A stretch of 6,848 nt of DNA from Galactobacter sp. (GTDB lineage Bacteria; Actinomycetota; Actinomycetes; Actinomycetales; Micrococcaceae). Below, piece by piece: positions 1 to 6,481 of the stretch. Below the pieces are notes generated by a model, which saw nothing but the letters and a program-made list of their open reading frames with translations, did not search any database and was not told the DNA's origin. A program made the translations under genes and the position numbers. Position 1 is the stretch's first letter, and each line of letters starts with the position of its first letter. Where the stretch lies: assembly GCF_022712295.1 (NCBI RefSeq), contig NZ_JALAGT010000037.1:1-6848 (forward strand), given 5' to 3'.

Positions 1-966
1 CACGAGTACCTCGACGGCCCCATCTTCTGCCCCACGCAGGACACCCCCTCCCCCATCTCCGGTGAGACCGCACCCGTGACCCTCGGCCATGAGTTCTCCG
101 GCGTCATCGCGGAGGTCGGCGAGGGCATCGACGACCTGAAGGTCGGCGACCACGTGGTCGTTGAGCCCTACATCATCGGCGACGACGTCGACGTGACCGA
201 GGCCAACGACACCTACCACCTGTCCAAGGACATGAACTTCATCGGCCTGGCCGGCCGTGGTGGTGGCCTGAGCGAGAACATCGTGGTGCGCCGCCGCTGG
301 ATCCACAAGATCAACGACTCCATCGCCCTGGACGAGGCCGCCCTGATCGAGCCCCTCTCCGTGGCCTACCACGCAGTCATGCGCGCAGCAGACACCAAGG
401 AGAACGTGGCAGGAAAGACCGCCGTCGTGGGCGGCGCGGGCCCCATCGGCCAGCTGGTCTCCGCAGTGCTGACCGCACTCGGCGCCACCGTCATCGTCTC
501 CGAGCTCTCCGCCCTCCGCCGCCAGAAGGCCATCGACTCCGGTGCAGCCAAGTACGCCTTCTCCCCCGCCGAGGTGAACCTCGTCGAGGAGGTCAACAAG
601 CTCACCAACGGTGAGGGCGCCGACCTCGCCTTCGAGTGCACCTCCGTCCAGGTCGTGTTCGACACCCTGATGGACGTCCTGCGTCCCCACGGTGTGCTGC
701 AGGTCGTGTCCATCTGGGGCAAGCCGGGCAGCATCGACATGCACAAGCTGGTCATGAAGGAACTCGACATCCGCGGAACCATCGGTTATGTGAACACCCA
801 CCCGGACACCATCAAGCTGGTGGAGTCCGGCAAGATCGACCTGAAGCCGTTCATCACCGGCAAGATCGGCCTCGAGGGCCTGGTGGACGAGGGCTTCGAC
901 ACCCTCATCAACCGCAACGAGACCGCAGTGAAGATCCTGGTCTCTCCCTCCGGCAAGGGCCTCTGA
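1..966 (+). CDS. 2,3-butanediol dehydrogenase (BdhA-like, zinc-dependent MDR family), 5' end missing
   Basis: Medium-chain dehydrogenase/reductase that probably interconverts acetoin and 2,3-butanediol with NAD(H) in the cytosol. The frame is open from base 1 and stops with TGA at 964-966, giving 321 residues; the family is about 350 long, so about 30 N-terminal residues, including the first catalytic zinc cysteine, lie outside the window. A GTG at 76 is internal, because recognisable family sequence (HEYLDGPIFCP) precedes it. Visible marks, numbered from the window start: GHE zinc-ligand motif at 29-31, the second glutamate ligand in IEPLSV near 117, and the Rossmann glycine motif GGAGPIG at 144-150, followed by a beta-strand ending in Glu168, which favours NAD over NADP. 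The four structural-zinc cysteines of many ADHs are absent; as I recall, B. subtilis BdhA also lacks them. Another polyol dehydrogenase (sorbitol or threonine type) is possible, but the GLAGRGGGLSE stretch fits butanediol enzymes best. A strong terminator follows. Confidence 0.88.
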   Translation, partial: HEYLDGPIFCPTQDTPSPISGETAPVTLGHEFSGVIAEVGEGIDDLKVGDHVVVEPYIIGDDVDVTEANDTYHLSKDMNFIGLAGRGGGLSENIVVRRRWIHKINDSIALDEAALIEPLSVAYHAVMRAADTKENVAGKTAVVGGAGPIGQLVSAVLTALGATVIVSELSALRRQKAIDSGAAKYAFSPAEVNLVEEVNKLTNGEGADLAFECTSVQVVFDTLMDVLRPHGVLQVVSIWGKPGSIDMHKLVMKELDIRGTIGYVNTHPDTIKLVESGKIDLKPFITGKIGLEGLVDEGFDTLINRNETAVKILVSPSGKGL

Positions 967-989
967 GTCACTGACTCCAGGTCACTGAC
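967..989 (+). repeat. Short direct repeat GTCACTGAC after the stop codon
   Basis: GTCACTGAC occurs at 967-975 and again at 981-989, directly after the dehydrogenase stop codon and before the terminator. No function is evident; it may be a small local duplication. Confidence 0.4.
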
Positions 990-1002
990 CGAATAGCCTG
1001 AC

Positions 1003-1036
1003 AGCCCCGCTCACCTTCTTCGAGGTGAGCGGGGCT
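1003..1036 (+). terminator. Rho-independent terminator after the butanediol dehydrogenase gene
   Basis: A perfect 14-bp inverted repeat pairs 1003-1016 (AGCCCCGCTCACCT) with 1023-1036 around the six-base loop TCTTCG. It begins 37 bases after the stop codon. The following bases, TTCTCGCTGT, form only a weak U-tract, as is common in high-GC actinobacteria. It separates the dehydrogenase from the iron genes downstream. Confidence 0.85.
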
Positions 1037-1138
1037 TCTCGCTGTCCGCCACCACCCCGGCCCGTTCCACAGCGCCGATTGAGTGCACAGCGCAGGGTCA
1101 GGGGCCGTGCCGGGGGCAGGTGAGGACCAAGCACCCCC

Positions 1139-1164
1139 ACAGGTAAGGCACGTAGAATGTCTTT
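1139..1164 (+). promoter_or_regulatory. Putative leaderless promoter of the SIP gene, with a half DtxR/IdeR-like site
   Basis: A -10-like hexamer, TAGAAT, at 1153-1158 ends six bases before the ATG at 1165. Transcription would therefore start at or next to the A of the start codon, which is the leaderless arrangement common in actinobacteria. No Shine-Dalgarno sequence precedes the ATG, consistent with this. Overlapping the -10, bases 1139-1157 match the 19-bp DtxR/IdeR consensus at 10 positions by eye; the left half (AGGTAAGGC) is good and the right half poor. The -10 assignment is reasonable. Iron control is an inference from a half-site. Confidence 0.5.
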
Positions 1165-1989
1165 ATGGGCCGAAACCGTGACGGAATACCTGAATACCCC
1201 CTGCTCTTCACCGCGCTGGTGACCTCCAGCAGGCGCCTCTCCCCCAGCTTCCAACGCGTCACGGTGGCTTCGCCCGAGTTGGCCGAGTTCCCGTGGCAGC
1301 GCGACGACCACTGGTTCCGGCTCTTCCTTCCCCGCCCGGAGTCACCCGACACCCTGAACCTGCCGGACGACATCGAGGGACCGGAATGGTGGCCCCGCCT
1401 GAAGCGCACGCCTGAGGACCAGCGCCCGCACCTGTCCAACTACACGGTCGCTGATCTGCGTATCGAGGACCGCGACGGCACCGAGTACGGAGTCATGGAC
1501 ATCGACGTGGTGCTCCACGCCGACGAACTCGGCGAGTTCAGCGCCCCAGTGGCCGCATGGGCCGTGTCCGCCCGTCCCGGTTCCCCGGTGGCACTGTTGG
1601 ACCAGGGCATCATCTACCTGCCCCCTGAGGATGCCGACCACATCGTCATCGCCTCCGACGAGGCGGGGTTGCCCGGTGTGCGTCAGGTGATCCGCGGCCT
1701 CGAACCCCAGACCACGGGCAGCGTCTTCGTCGAGGTCGCCGATCCCGAGGACATCGAGGACTGGGCCACCCCCACCGGCGTCACCGTCGAGTGGTTCGTC
1801 CGCGCACCAGAGGACACCCCTGGCGCCCCCACCGTCGCCGCCGTCCAGGGCCTCACCGACGTCCCGGCCACCACCTATGCCTACCTCGTGGGCGAGTCCA
1901 AACTCGCCACCGGCGCACGTCGGGCCATGGTGGGCCACGGTGTGCCCAAGGACCGCATCACCTTCTCAGGCTTCTGGCGCCACGACTGA
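1165..1989 (+). CDS. Siderophore-interacting protein (SIP / ViuB-YqjH-type ferric-siderophore reductase family)
   Basis: A 274-residue cytoplasmic flavoprotein-family member, the usual length. The family reduces or helps strip iron from imported ferric siderophores. The N-terminal FAD-binding-9 region covers about residues 12-150, with SNYTVADLR (91-99) at the site of the flavin-binding RxYTxR motif and DIDVVLHAD (112-120) after it. The C-terminal SIP domain (about 155-274) shows ASDEAGLPGVRQVI (163-176), GESKLATGARR (243-253) and a terminal GFWRHD, all typical. Both arginines of the RxYTxR motif are replaced (Ser91, Ala96), so flavin binding may differ or this may be an actinobacterial subfamily. 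The ATG at 1165 is chosen because a -10 hexamer ends six bases upstream. The gene converges on the siderophore ABC operon, which supports a role in iron release after import. Family assignment is firm; the redox partner and the siderophore are unknown. Confidence 0.9.
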   Translation: MGRNRDGIPEYPLLFTALVTSSRRLSPSFQRVTVASPELAEFPWQRDDHWFRLFLPRPESPDTLNLPDDIEGPEWWPRLKRTPEDQRPHLSNYTVADLRIEDRDGTEYGVMDIDVVLHADELGEFSAPVAAWAVSARPGSPVALLDQGIIYLPPEDADHIVIASDEAGLPGVRQVIRGLEPQTTGSVFVEVADPEDIEDWATPTGVTVEWFVRAPEDTPGAPTVAAVQGLTDVPATTYAYLVGESKLATGARRAMVGHGVPKDRITFSGFWRHD

Positions 1990-2010
1990 CCGGCGCCACA
2001 GGCGCCGGTC
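1988..2010 (+). terminator. Stem-loop overlapping the SIP stop codon
   Basis: A perfect 10-bp stem (GACCGGCGCC at 1988-1997 with GGCGCCGGTC at 2001-2010) closes a three-base ACA loop. Its 5' arm includes the last two bases of the TGA stop codon. There is no T-tract, so it is more likely a 3'-end stabilising hairpin or an accessory terminator working with the palindrome immediately downstream. Confidence 0.55.
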
Positions 2011-2017
2011 AACGCAC

Positions 2018-2063
2018 AAGGTGCCATACGGGCGGGACTCGAGTCCCGCCCGTATGGCACCTT
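2018..2063. terminator. Perfect 46-bp palindrome, probable bidirectional terminator between convergent genes
   Basis: Bases 2018-2040 are the exact reverse complement of 2041-2063, giving two 23-base arms with the centre at GGGACTCGAGTCCC. The RNA hairpin would have about 21 pairs and a four-base loop, and pairing can extend outwards with one bulged base through CGCAcAAGG on the left and CCTTTGCG on the right. It lies 28 bases after the SIP stop and 14 bases beyond the permease stop, so it can end transcripts from both sides. T-runs next to it are short (CTTT on plus, CTTGT on minus). Confidence 0.8.
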
Positions 2064-2077
2064 TGCGTGTGAGGGCC

Positions 2078-4222
2078 TCAGCGCGCCTTGCGGATGAGGT
2101 AGACGAAGTACGGCGCGCCCACCAGCGCGATCATGGCACCGGCCGGCAGCTGAGACGGCGCGATGAGGGTGCGCCCAAGGGTGTCAGCGATGAGCACCAG
2201 CAGCGCCCCGAGCATCATGGACACAGGCATGATCCTCGCGTGCCGGGCGCCCACCAGGCCCCGGGCCAGGTGGGGAGCCACGAGTCCCACGAACCCGACC
2301 GTGCCCACGGCCACCACGGCCACGGCGGCCAGCAGCGCGGCGAGGATCAGGAGTGAGAGTCGGGTCCGCTGCGGCCGCAGACCGAGGATCCGAGGGGTGT
2401 CCTCGTCCACGGCCATGAGATCCAGGTCGCGGCGCAAGAGGAAGAGCAACGGGACCGCGATCAGCAGGCAGATCGCGACCGGGGCCACGTCGATCAGCGC
2501 CTTGCCGTACGTGGTGCCGGAGAGCCAGGTCATGATCCGAGGCGTCTGCCACGGATCGTTGCTGAGCAGCAGGTACGTGGTCAGCGCGCTGAGGGCGTAG
2601 CCCACGCCGATGCCGACCAGGACGAAGCGGTCCGGGAGCATGCCGCCGCGCCAGGCCAGCACGGCGATCAGGCCGAACGTGACCAATCCGGCGGCCACGG
2701 CCATGGCCACCATGGCGCCCTGGCCGCCTCCCAGGAATCCGGTGGAGATCACATAGACAGCGCCGAGCCCGGCGCCCGCGGTGATACCCAAGAGCCCCGG
2801 TTCCGCCAGGGGGTTGCGCACGGTGGACTGCACCACGGTGCCGGAGAGGCCCAGCGCGGCACCGGCCAGGGTGGCCGCGGCGACTCTGGCGAAGCGGTCG
2901 TCCAGCGCGTAGTCGATCAACGACGGCGCGGCGCCCTGGAACCACAGGACGATGTCGCGCAGCCGCAGCCACAGGCTGCCTGCCAACATCGCGACCACCA
3001 GGCAGACCAGCAGGGCCGCGGCGACGATCAGCGCCACCAGGACGAAGCGGCGTCGCCCCGGGACGGACTTGGACCCGCCGGCCGGTGACCCTGCGGCACC
3101 GGTGGACGGCGCCGCCGTCGCGTCCCGCATCCGCAGAGCGAGCACCACGATCAGCACGCCACCCAGCAACGAGGTCGGGATACCCGTGGGGATGGCGGTG
3201 GCCCCCTCGGCACCCAGCAGGCCGCGGACCACGGCGTCGGCCAGGAGGATGATGAGCGCGCCCAGCAGACCGGAGACGGGCAGCAGGAACGCGTGGCGCC
3301 GCAAAGCCGAGACCTTGCTCGCCAGCAGGCGGGCCACCACGGGCGCGCCCAGGCCCACGAACGCGATGGGGCCGGCCAGCGTCACGGACGTGGCCGCAAG
3401 GATCACGGCGGCCACGATCGCGAGCCAGCGGGTGGAACGCACGGGCACGCCGAGCGACGTCGCGGCGTCCTCACCGAGCCCGAGAACGTCCAGACGCCGG
3501 GAGCCCAGTACCGCAAGAATCAGGACCAGAACCACCACGGGCAGCGCACGGGAGGCGGCCGTGACGTCCAGCTGACCAAGCGAACCGCTACCCCAGGCGA
3601 AGAGACCCGTGGTCTGCTCCTTGAACAGGATCAGCAGCATGGTGGTCCCGGCATCCAGCGCCATCGCCACCGCTGAACCGGCCAGGATCAGACGAGTGGT
3701 GCCTGAGCCGGATGTGCGTCCCGTCAGGCCGAGCACCACGGCCGCCGCCAACAGGCCACCCACGAACGCGACGCCGGAGGAGGCCAGTACCGGCACGCTG
3801 ATGCCGAAGGCTGCCACCACGGTCAGGGCGAAGTAAGCGCCGGCCGTGACGGCCAGGGTGTCCGGAGAGGCCAGCTGGTTGCGGGTCACGGACTGCAGCA
3901 GGCAGCCGGCCACACCCAGCGCCAACCCCACCACCACGCCGGCGGCCAGCCGAGGCAGGCGGGAACCGGAGAAGATGTCTGTCGCGGAGACGCCGCCCAC
4001 CCGGACGTCGGCTCCGAGCAGGCCACGGAACAGATCCCATGCACCCATCCCCGAGGTCCCCTGGGACAGGTGCCACAGCCCTGTGAGCACCACCGCCACG
4101 ATCAGCACCACCACCAAGGCGGCGCCGGTCCAGACGCCGCTGGCCCCCAGCCGCTGGGGAGCGGCTGGGGGCTCGGTCGCGTCGGGGGAACGCGGCGCGG
4201 CGCTCTGCGGGGCCGAGGTCAC
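2078..4222 (-). CDS. Fused ferric-siderophore ABC transporter permease (two FecCD domains, FhuB-like)
   Basis: A 714-residue inner-membrane protein holding both permease halves of a type II (BtuC/FecCD) importer; single-domain members are about 330 residues. A polar N-terminus (1-30) precedes half 1 (about 31-364), then a Gly/Ser/Pro-rich linker (about 366-390) and half 2 (about 391-714). The halves repeat the family landmarks: NQLASPDTLAVTAGA (115-129) and NPLAEPGLLGITAGA (470-484); ATPase-coupling segments EDAATSLGVP (251-260) and DEDTPRILGL (606-615); GPIAFVGLGAPVVARLL (284-300) and GTVGFVGLVAPHLARGL (640-656). Half 1 has PV where half 2 keeps the conserved PH. About 20 membrane segments are expected from the family. 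The GTG start overlaps the binding-protein stop as GTGA (4219-4222), implying translational coupling. It is the last gene of the operon and ends 14 bases before the palindromic terminator. The substrate (hydroxamate, catecholate or citrate) cannot be read from the sequence. Confidence 0.93.
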   Translation of the reverse strand: MTSAPQSAAPRSPDATEPPAAPQRLGASGVWTGAALVVVLIVAVVLTGLWHLSQGTSGMGAWDLFRGLLGADVRVGGVSATDIFSGSRLPRLAAGVVVGLALGVAGCLLQSVTRNQLASPDTLAVTAGAYFALTVVAAFGISVPVLASSGVAFVGGLLAAAVVLGLTGRTSGSGTTRLILAGSAVAMALDAGTTMLLILFKEQTTGLFAWGSGSLGQLDVTAASRALPVVVLVLILAVLGSRRLDVLGLGEDAATSLGVPVRSTRWLAIVAAVILAATSVTLAGPIAFVGLGAPVVARLLASKVSALRRHAFLLPVSGLLGALIILLADAVVRGLLGAEGATAIPTGIPTSLLGGVLIVVLALRMRDATAAPSTGAAGSPAGGSKSVPGRRRFVLVALIVAAALLVCLVVAMLAGSLWLRLRDIVLWFQGAAPSLIDYALDDRFARVAAATLAGAALGLSGTVVQSTVRNPLAEPGLLGITAGAGLGAVYVISTGFLGGGQGAMVAMAVAAGLVTFGLIAVLAWRGGMLPDRFVLVGIGVGYALSALTTYLLLSNDPWQTPRIMTWLSGTTYGKALIDVAPVAICLLIAVPLLFLLRRDLDLMAVDEDTPRILGLRPQRTRLSLLILAALLAAVAVVAVGTVGFVGLVAPHLARGLVGARHARIMPVSMMLGALLVLIADTLGRTLIAPSQLPAGAMIALVGAPYFVYLIRKAR

Positions 4223-5301
4223 TTCCCCGCGTTGTCCTTGATGACGTCGACGAAGGCGTCCACGGCCAGCTCATTGGACTTGGGTCCGCCCGCTCCCCAC
4301 ACGCCGGCCGGGAAGGCGTAGGCGCGGCCGTCCTTGACGGCGGGCAGGTTCTTCCAGATGGAGGACTTCACGAGGTCCTTGGCGTAGCTGTCCTCGGTCT
4401 CGTCATCGCCGTAGAAGAGGTTGGCCTCCCCCACCGCCGTCAGACCCTCGATGTCGGTCTGAGCCAGGCCGTAGGCCGGGTCCACGCCGCCGGAGCCGTA
4501 GCTCTTGTTGATCTCGTCGGTCCAGGCGGCCTTCATGCCCAGTTCCTCGCCGAGCTCGGTGAAGAGGGCACCCTCGCCGTACGGGCGGATGACGACGTTG
4601 CCGCCCTCCTTCCAACCATCGAAGAACACGAAGTCCTTGACGTCCATGTCCACATCAGCGACCTCGGCCTTGGCCTCGGCCAGGTGCTCGTCGTAGTCCT
4701 TCAGCACGGCATCTGCACGGTCACTGCGGCCGGTGGCCTCGGCGATCTGCTGGAACACGTTGCGCATGTTCTTCAGCTGCCCGCCCTTGGCGTCGGCACC
4801 GACCGTGGCCAGTACGGGGACGTCGCGCTTCTCCAGCTGCTTGAGCACCTTGTCGCTCTTGTCATAGGCCTCCACGACGATCAGGTCGGGGTCCAGGCCG
4901 TAGATGGTGTCCAGATCCGGCTCGCCGCGCTCACCGATGTCCTTGGTGGAATCCGGCAGCTTCTCGGCCTTGACGTAGGTGGCGTAGTCCTTGGTGCTGG
5001 CCGCGCCGACGGGGTCCACGCAGAGGGTGAGCAGGTCCTCGGTCTGCTGCCATTCCAGGACCACGACGCGCTCGGCGGGCTTGTCCAGCTTGACCTCTCG
5101 GCCCAGTCCGTCCTTCATGTCCACCGGGTCCGTGGAGGTCTTGGTGGTGTCGTCCGTGCAGTTGGCGGAGGAGGCCTTGTCGGTGGCGTCCGAGGACTTG
5201 TCCGATTCCACGTCGGTGGTGCCGCAGGCGGCCAGGGTGGTGGCCAGCGTGGCGACGGCCAGGGCCGCAAGTCCGCGGCAAGCCAGGCGCTGAGAGCTCA
5301 T
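4219..5301 (-). CDS. Ferric-siderophore ABC transporter substrate-binding lipoprotein (FecB/FhuD-like)
   Basis: A 360-residue lipoprotein anchored to the outer face of the membrane that captures the ferric siderophore for the permease. From the ATG at 5301 it reads MSSQRLACRGLAALA, a signal peptide ending in lipobox LAAC with lipidated Cys26. A Ser/Thr/Asp/Lys-rich linker (about 27-60) leads to the periplasmic-binding (PF01497-type) fold. Typical landmarks are ERVVVLEWQ (77-85), GERGEPDLDTI (123-133), LDPDLIVVEAYD, and a C-terminal FPAGVWGAGGPKS segment. Cys48 and Cys94 could form a disulfide. An in-frame ATG at 5340 is rejected because a GAGGA ribosome site lies six bases before 5301 and the signal peptide begins there. 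The gene lies 68 bases after the ATPase gene and overlaps the permease by 4 bp. The family is clear; the ligand is unknown. Confidence 0.93.
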   Translation of the reverse strand: MSSQRLACRGLAALAVATLATTLAACGTTDVESDKSSDATDKASSANCTDDTTKTSTDPVDMKDGLGREVKLDKPAERVVVLEWQQTEDLLTLCVDPVGAASTKDYATYVKAEKLPDSTKDIGERGEPDLDTIYGLDPDLIVVEAYDKSDKVLKQLEKRDVPVLATVGADAKGGQLKNMRNVFQQIAEATGRSDRADAVLKDYDEHLAEAKAEVADVDMDVKDFVFFDGWKEGGNVVIRPYGEGALFTELGEELGMKAAWTDEINKSYGSGGVDPAYGLAQTDIEGLTAVGEANLFYGDDETEDSYAKDLVKSSIWKNLPAVKDGRAYAFPAGVWGAGGPKSNELAVDAFVDVIKDNAGK

Positions 5302-5312
5302 AAGGGTTCCTC
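5302..5312 (-). promoter_or_regulatory. Ribosome binding site of the substrate-binding protein gene
   Basis: On the minus strand GAGGA (5308-5312) is followed by six bases and then the ATG at 5301. This decides the start over the upstream in-frame ATG at 5340 and puts the signal peptide at the N-terminus. Confidence 0.75.
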
Positions 5313-5369
5313 TTCTTCGGTGTTCTGGTGATGTGTTCAATGCCCGACGGCAGGGGCCGGGGGTGCGTT

Positions 5370-6299
5370 CTACGCGCGGCTCGCGCCGCGCTGTCCTTCG
5401 CCGCGCTGTCCGTGGCCGGGGCGCTGGAGGCGCGGCCGGTGTCGGCCGATCGGGTCGATCCGGAGGTGCCCGGAGTCCTCGTCGAGGTCCACGCGGACGG
5501 GGACGCCATACGCGGTGCCGATGTGGTCTGCGGTGAGGACGTCGAGCGGGGAACCTGATGCCAGGACGCTGCCCTCAGCCAGGAGGGCCACGGTGTCCGC
5601 GACGCGGGCGGCTTGGTCGAGGTCGTGCAAGACCACGCCGACCGCTGCCCCGATTTCTTGGGACAGGTCAAGGATCAGGTCCAGGATCTCCGTCTGGTAG
5701 CGCAGATCCAAGTGGTTGGTCGGTTCGTCGAGCAGGACGATTCCGGTCTCCTGCGCCAGGCAGCAGGCCAGCCAGACGCGCTGCACTTCCCCGCCGGAGA
5801 GCTGCGAGGCGGGGCGGCTCGCCATGTCCGAGATGCCGGTGACGGCCATGGCTCGGTTGACCGCGTCGCGGTCCTGAGCGCTCATCCCGGCGAAGCGTTT
5901 GCGATACGGGTGGCGGCCGAACTCGACGATCTCCCGCACGGAAAGGCCTGCAGGGGCGATGCGACTCTGGGCAAAGAGCGTGACGTCGCGGGCGAACTCA
6001 CGGGCGGAGTGCTCTGCGGCGTCCAGCAGGTTGTCGTCACCGATGAGGATGCGACCGGTGTCGGGGGCGTGAAGCCGCGCAAGTGAACGCAGCAGGGTGG
6101 ATTTTCCGGAGCCGTTGGGTCCCACCAGGGCGGTCACGCTGCCCGGGGTCAACTCCAGACTCACGCCGTGGACGATTTCGGTGCGGCCGAACCCGAGGAC
6201 CAGGTCCTCCCCCACGAGACGTCTCGCTGGGCGCCGCGTCAGGGCGGACTCGCCGTCCCGACCGAGGGCTCCATGGGGATCTACCTGAATTGCTGTCAT
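5370..6299 (-). CDS. Ferric-siderophore ABC transporter ATP-binding protein (FecE/FhuC-like)
   Basis: The ATPase of the importer, 309 residues from the chosen ATG at 6299. All ABC motifs are intact: Walker A GPNGSGKST (60-68), Q-loop LFAQS with Gln111, signature LSGGE (167-171), Walker B IVLLDEPT (187-194) followed by the D-loop NHLD, and switch His225 in VVLHDLDQA. The family usually ends near HLRIDPIGRH (278-287); here a basic tail of about 22 residues follows, including the duplicated GQRGE/GQRGA. The start is uncertain: no good Shine-Dalgarno precedes 6299, and in-frame starts at 6347 (ATG) and 6356 (GTG) would add 16 or 19 residues. I chose 6299 because the upstream residues do not look like family sequence. 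It is the first gene of the operon, about 80 bases downstream of a promoter with an iron-repressor-like box. The stop is TAG at 5370-5372. Confidence 0.92.
   Translation of the reverse strand: MTAIQVDPHGALGRDGESALTRRPARRLVGEDLVLGFGRTEIVHGVSLELTPGSVTALVGPNGSGKSTLLRSLARLHAPDTGRILIGDDNLLDAAEHSAREFARDVTLFAQSRIAPAGLSVREIVEFGRHPYRKRFAGMSAQDRDAVNRAMAVTGISDMASRPASQLSGGEVQRVWLACCLAQETGIVLLDEPTNHLDLRYQTEILDLILDLSQEIGAAVGVVLHDLDQAARVADTVALLAEGSVLASGSPLDVLTADHIGTAYGVPVRVDLDEDSGHLRIDPIGRHRPRLQRPGHGQRGEGQRGASRA
5384..5411 (-). repeat. 15-bp-period tandem repeat in the 3' end of the ATPase gene
   Basis: CGCCGCGCTGTCC occurs at 5384-5396 and 5399-5411, a period of 15 bases, so the frame is kept. It encodes the successive pentapeptides GQRGE and GQRGA in the basic C-terminal tail, outside the ATPase core. 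It looks like a small tandem duplication. Confidence 0.7.
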
Positions 6300-6316
6300 G
6301 CTTCGGTTCTGTCCGC

Positions 6317-6333
6317 TTACTCGAGTTACTCGA
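6317..6333 (-). repeat. Direct repeat TTACTCGA in the leader of the transporter operon
   Basis: TTACTCGA is present at 6317-6324 and 6326-6333, separated by one base, within the untranslated leader 18-34 bases before the ATPase start. An ACTCGAGT palindrome (6319-6326) overlaps it. It could be a regulator contact or a small leader structure; nothing in the sequence decides. Confidence 0.35.
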
Positions 6334-6384
6334 CGACATTGGGTCATGCGCGCCACACCAACTTGAGGCAGTCCGCACTAGGCA

Positions 6385-6414
6385 AGCTTAGTAAGGTCAG
6401 ACTTAGCTGTGCAA
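6385..6414 (-). promoter_or_regulatory. Promoter of the siderophore transporter operon
   Basis: On the minus strand a -35 element TTGCAC (6409-6414) is separated by 18 bases from the -10 element TAAGCT (6385-6390), fitting the TAnnnT actinobacterial pattern. Transcription would start near 6378, leaving a leader of about 79 bases before the ATG at 6299. The surrounding sequence is less GC-rich than the genes. Confidence 0.55.
6392..6410 (-). promoter_or_regulatory. DtxR/IdeR-like iron box in the transporter promoter
   Basis: TAAGGTCAGACTTAGCTGT (plus strand) matches the 19-bp DtxR/IdeR operator consensus (TTAGGTTAGSCTAACCTAA) at 12 positions by eye, including AGGT on the left and CT..CT on the right in an imperfect inverted repeat. 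It fills the spacer between the -35 and -10 elements, where bound repressor would block RNA polymerase. Iron repression of the importer is the expected logic for these genes. Confidence 0.55.
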
Positions 6415-6460
6415 TCGATGGACTCGGTCATCCGATACGGGTCTTTCGACATCCACTCCC

Positions 6461-6479
6461 TGAAACCCGCGTGTTTTCA
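6461..6479. promoter_or_regulatory. Imperfect 19-bp palindrome upstream of the transporter promoter
   Basis: TGAAACCCGCGTGTTTTCA has matching TGAAA/TTTCA ends plus one inner C-G pair, centred about 92 bases upstream of the predicted start site. The position would suit an activator, but the site is short and could be chance. Confidence 0.25.
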
Positions 6480-6481
6480 CC

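Noticed and set aside
1342..1938. Open frame (198 codons, -) opposite the SIP gene
   Set aside because: Gly/Asp/Val-rich composition and no family signature; the plus-strand SIP has conserved motifs over its full length.
2952..3575. Open frame (207 codons, +) opposite the permease gene
   Set aside because: Ser/Arg/Thr/Ala-rich with no motif, fully inside a well-supported permease; a GC-driven antisense shadow.
4684..5331. Long open frame (215 codons, +) opposite the substrate-binding protein gene
   Set aside because: It mirrors the codon bias of the lipoprotein gene on the other strand, has low-complexity Val/Gly/Leu content and resembles no protein family; the minus-strand protein has clear domains and a ribosome site.
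6378..6396. Second DtxR/IdeR-like site next to the first in the transporter promoter
   Set aside because: Only 9 of 19 consensus positions match and the right half is poor; it mostly reflects the -10 element, so I list only the stronger box at 6392-6410.
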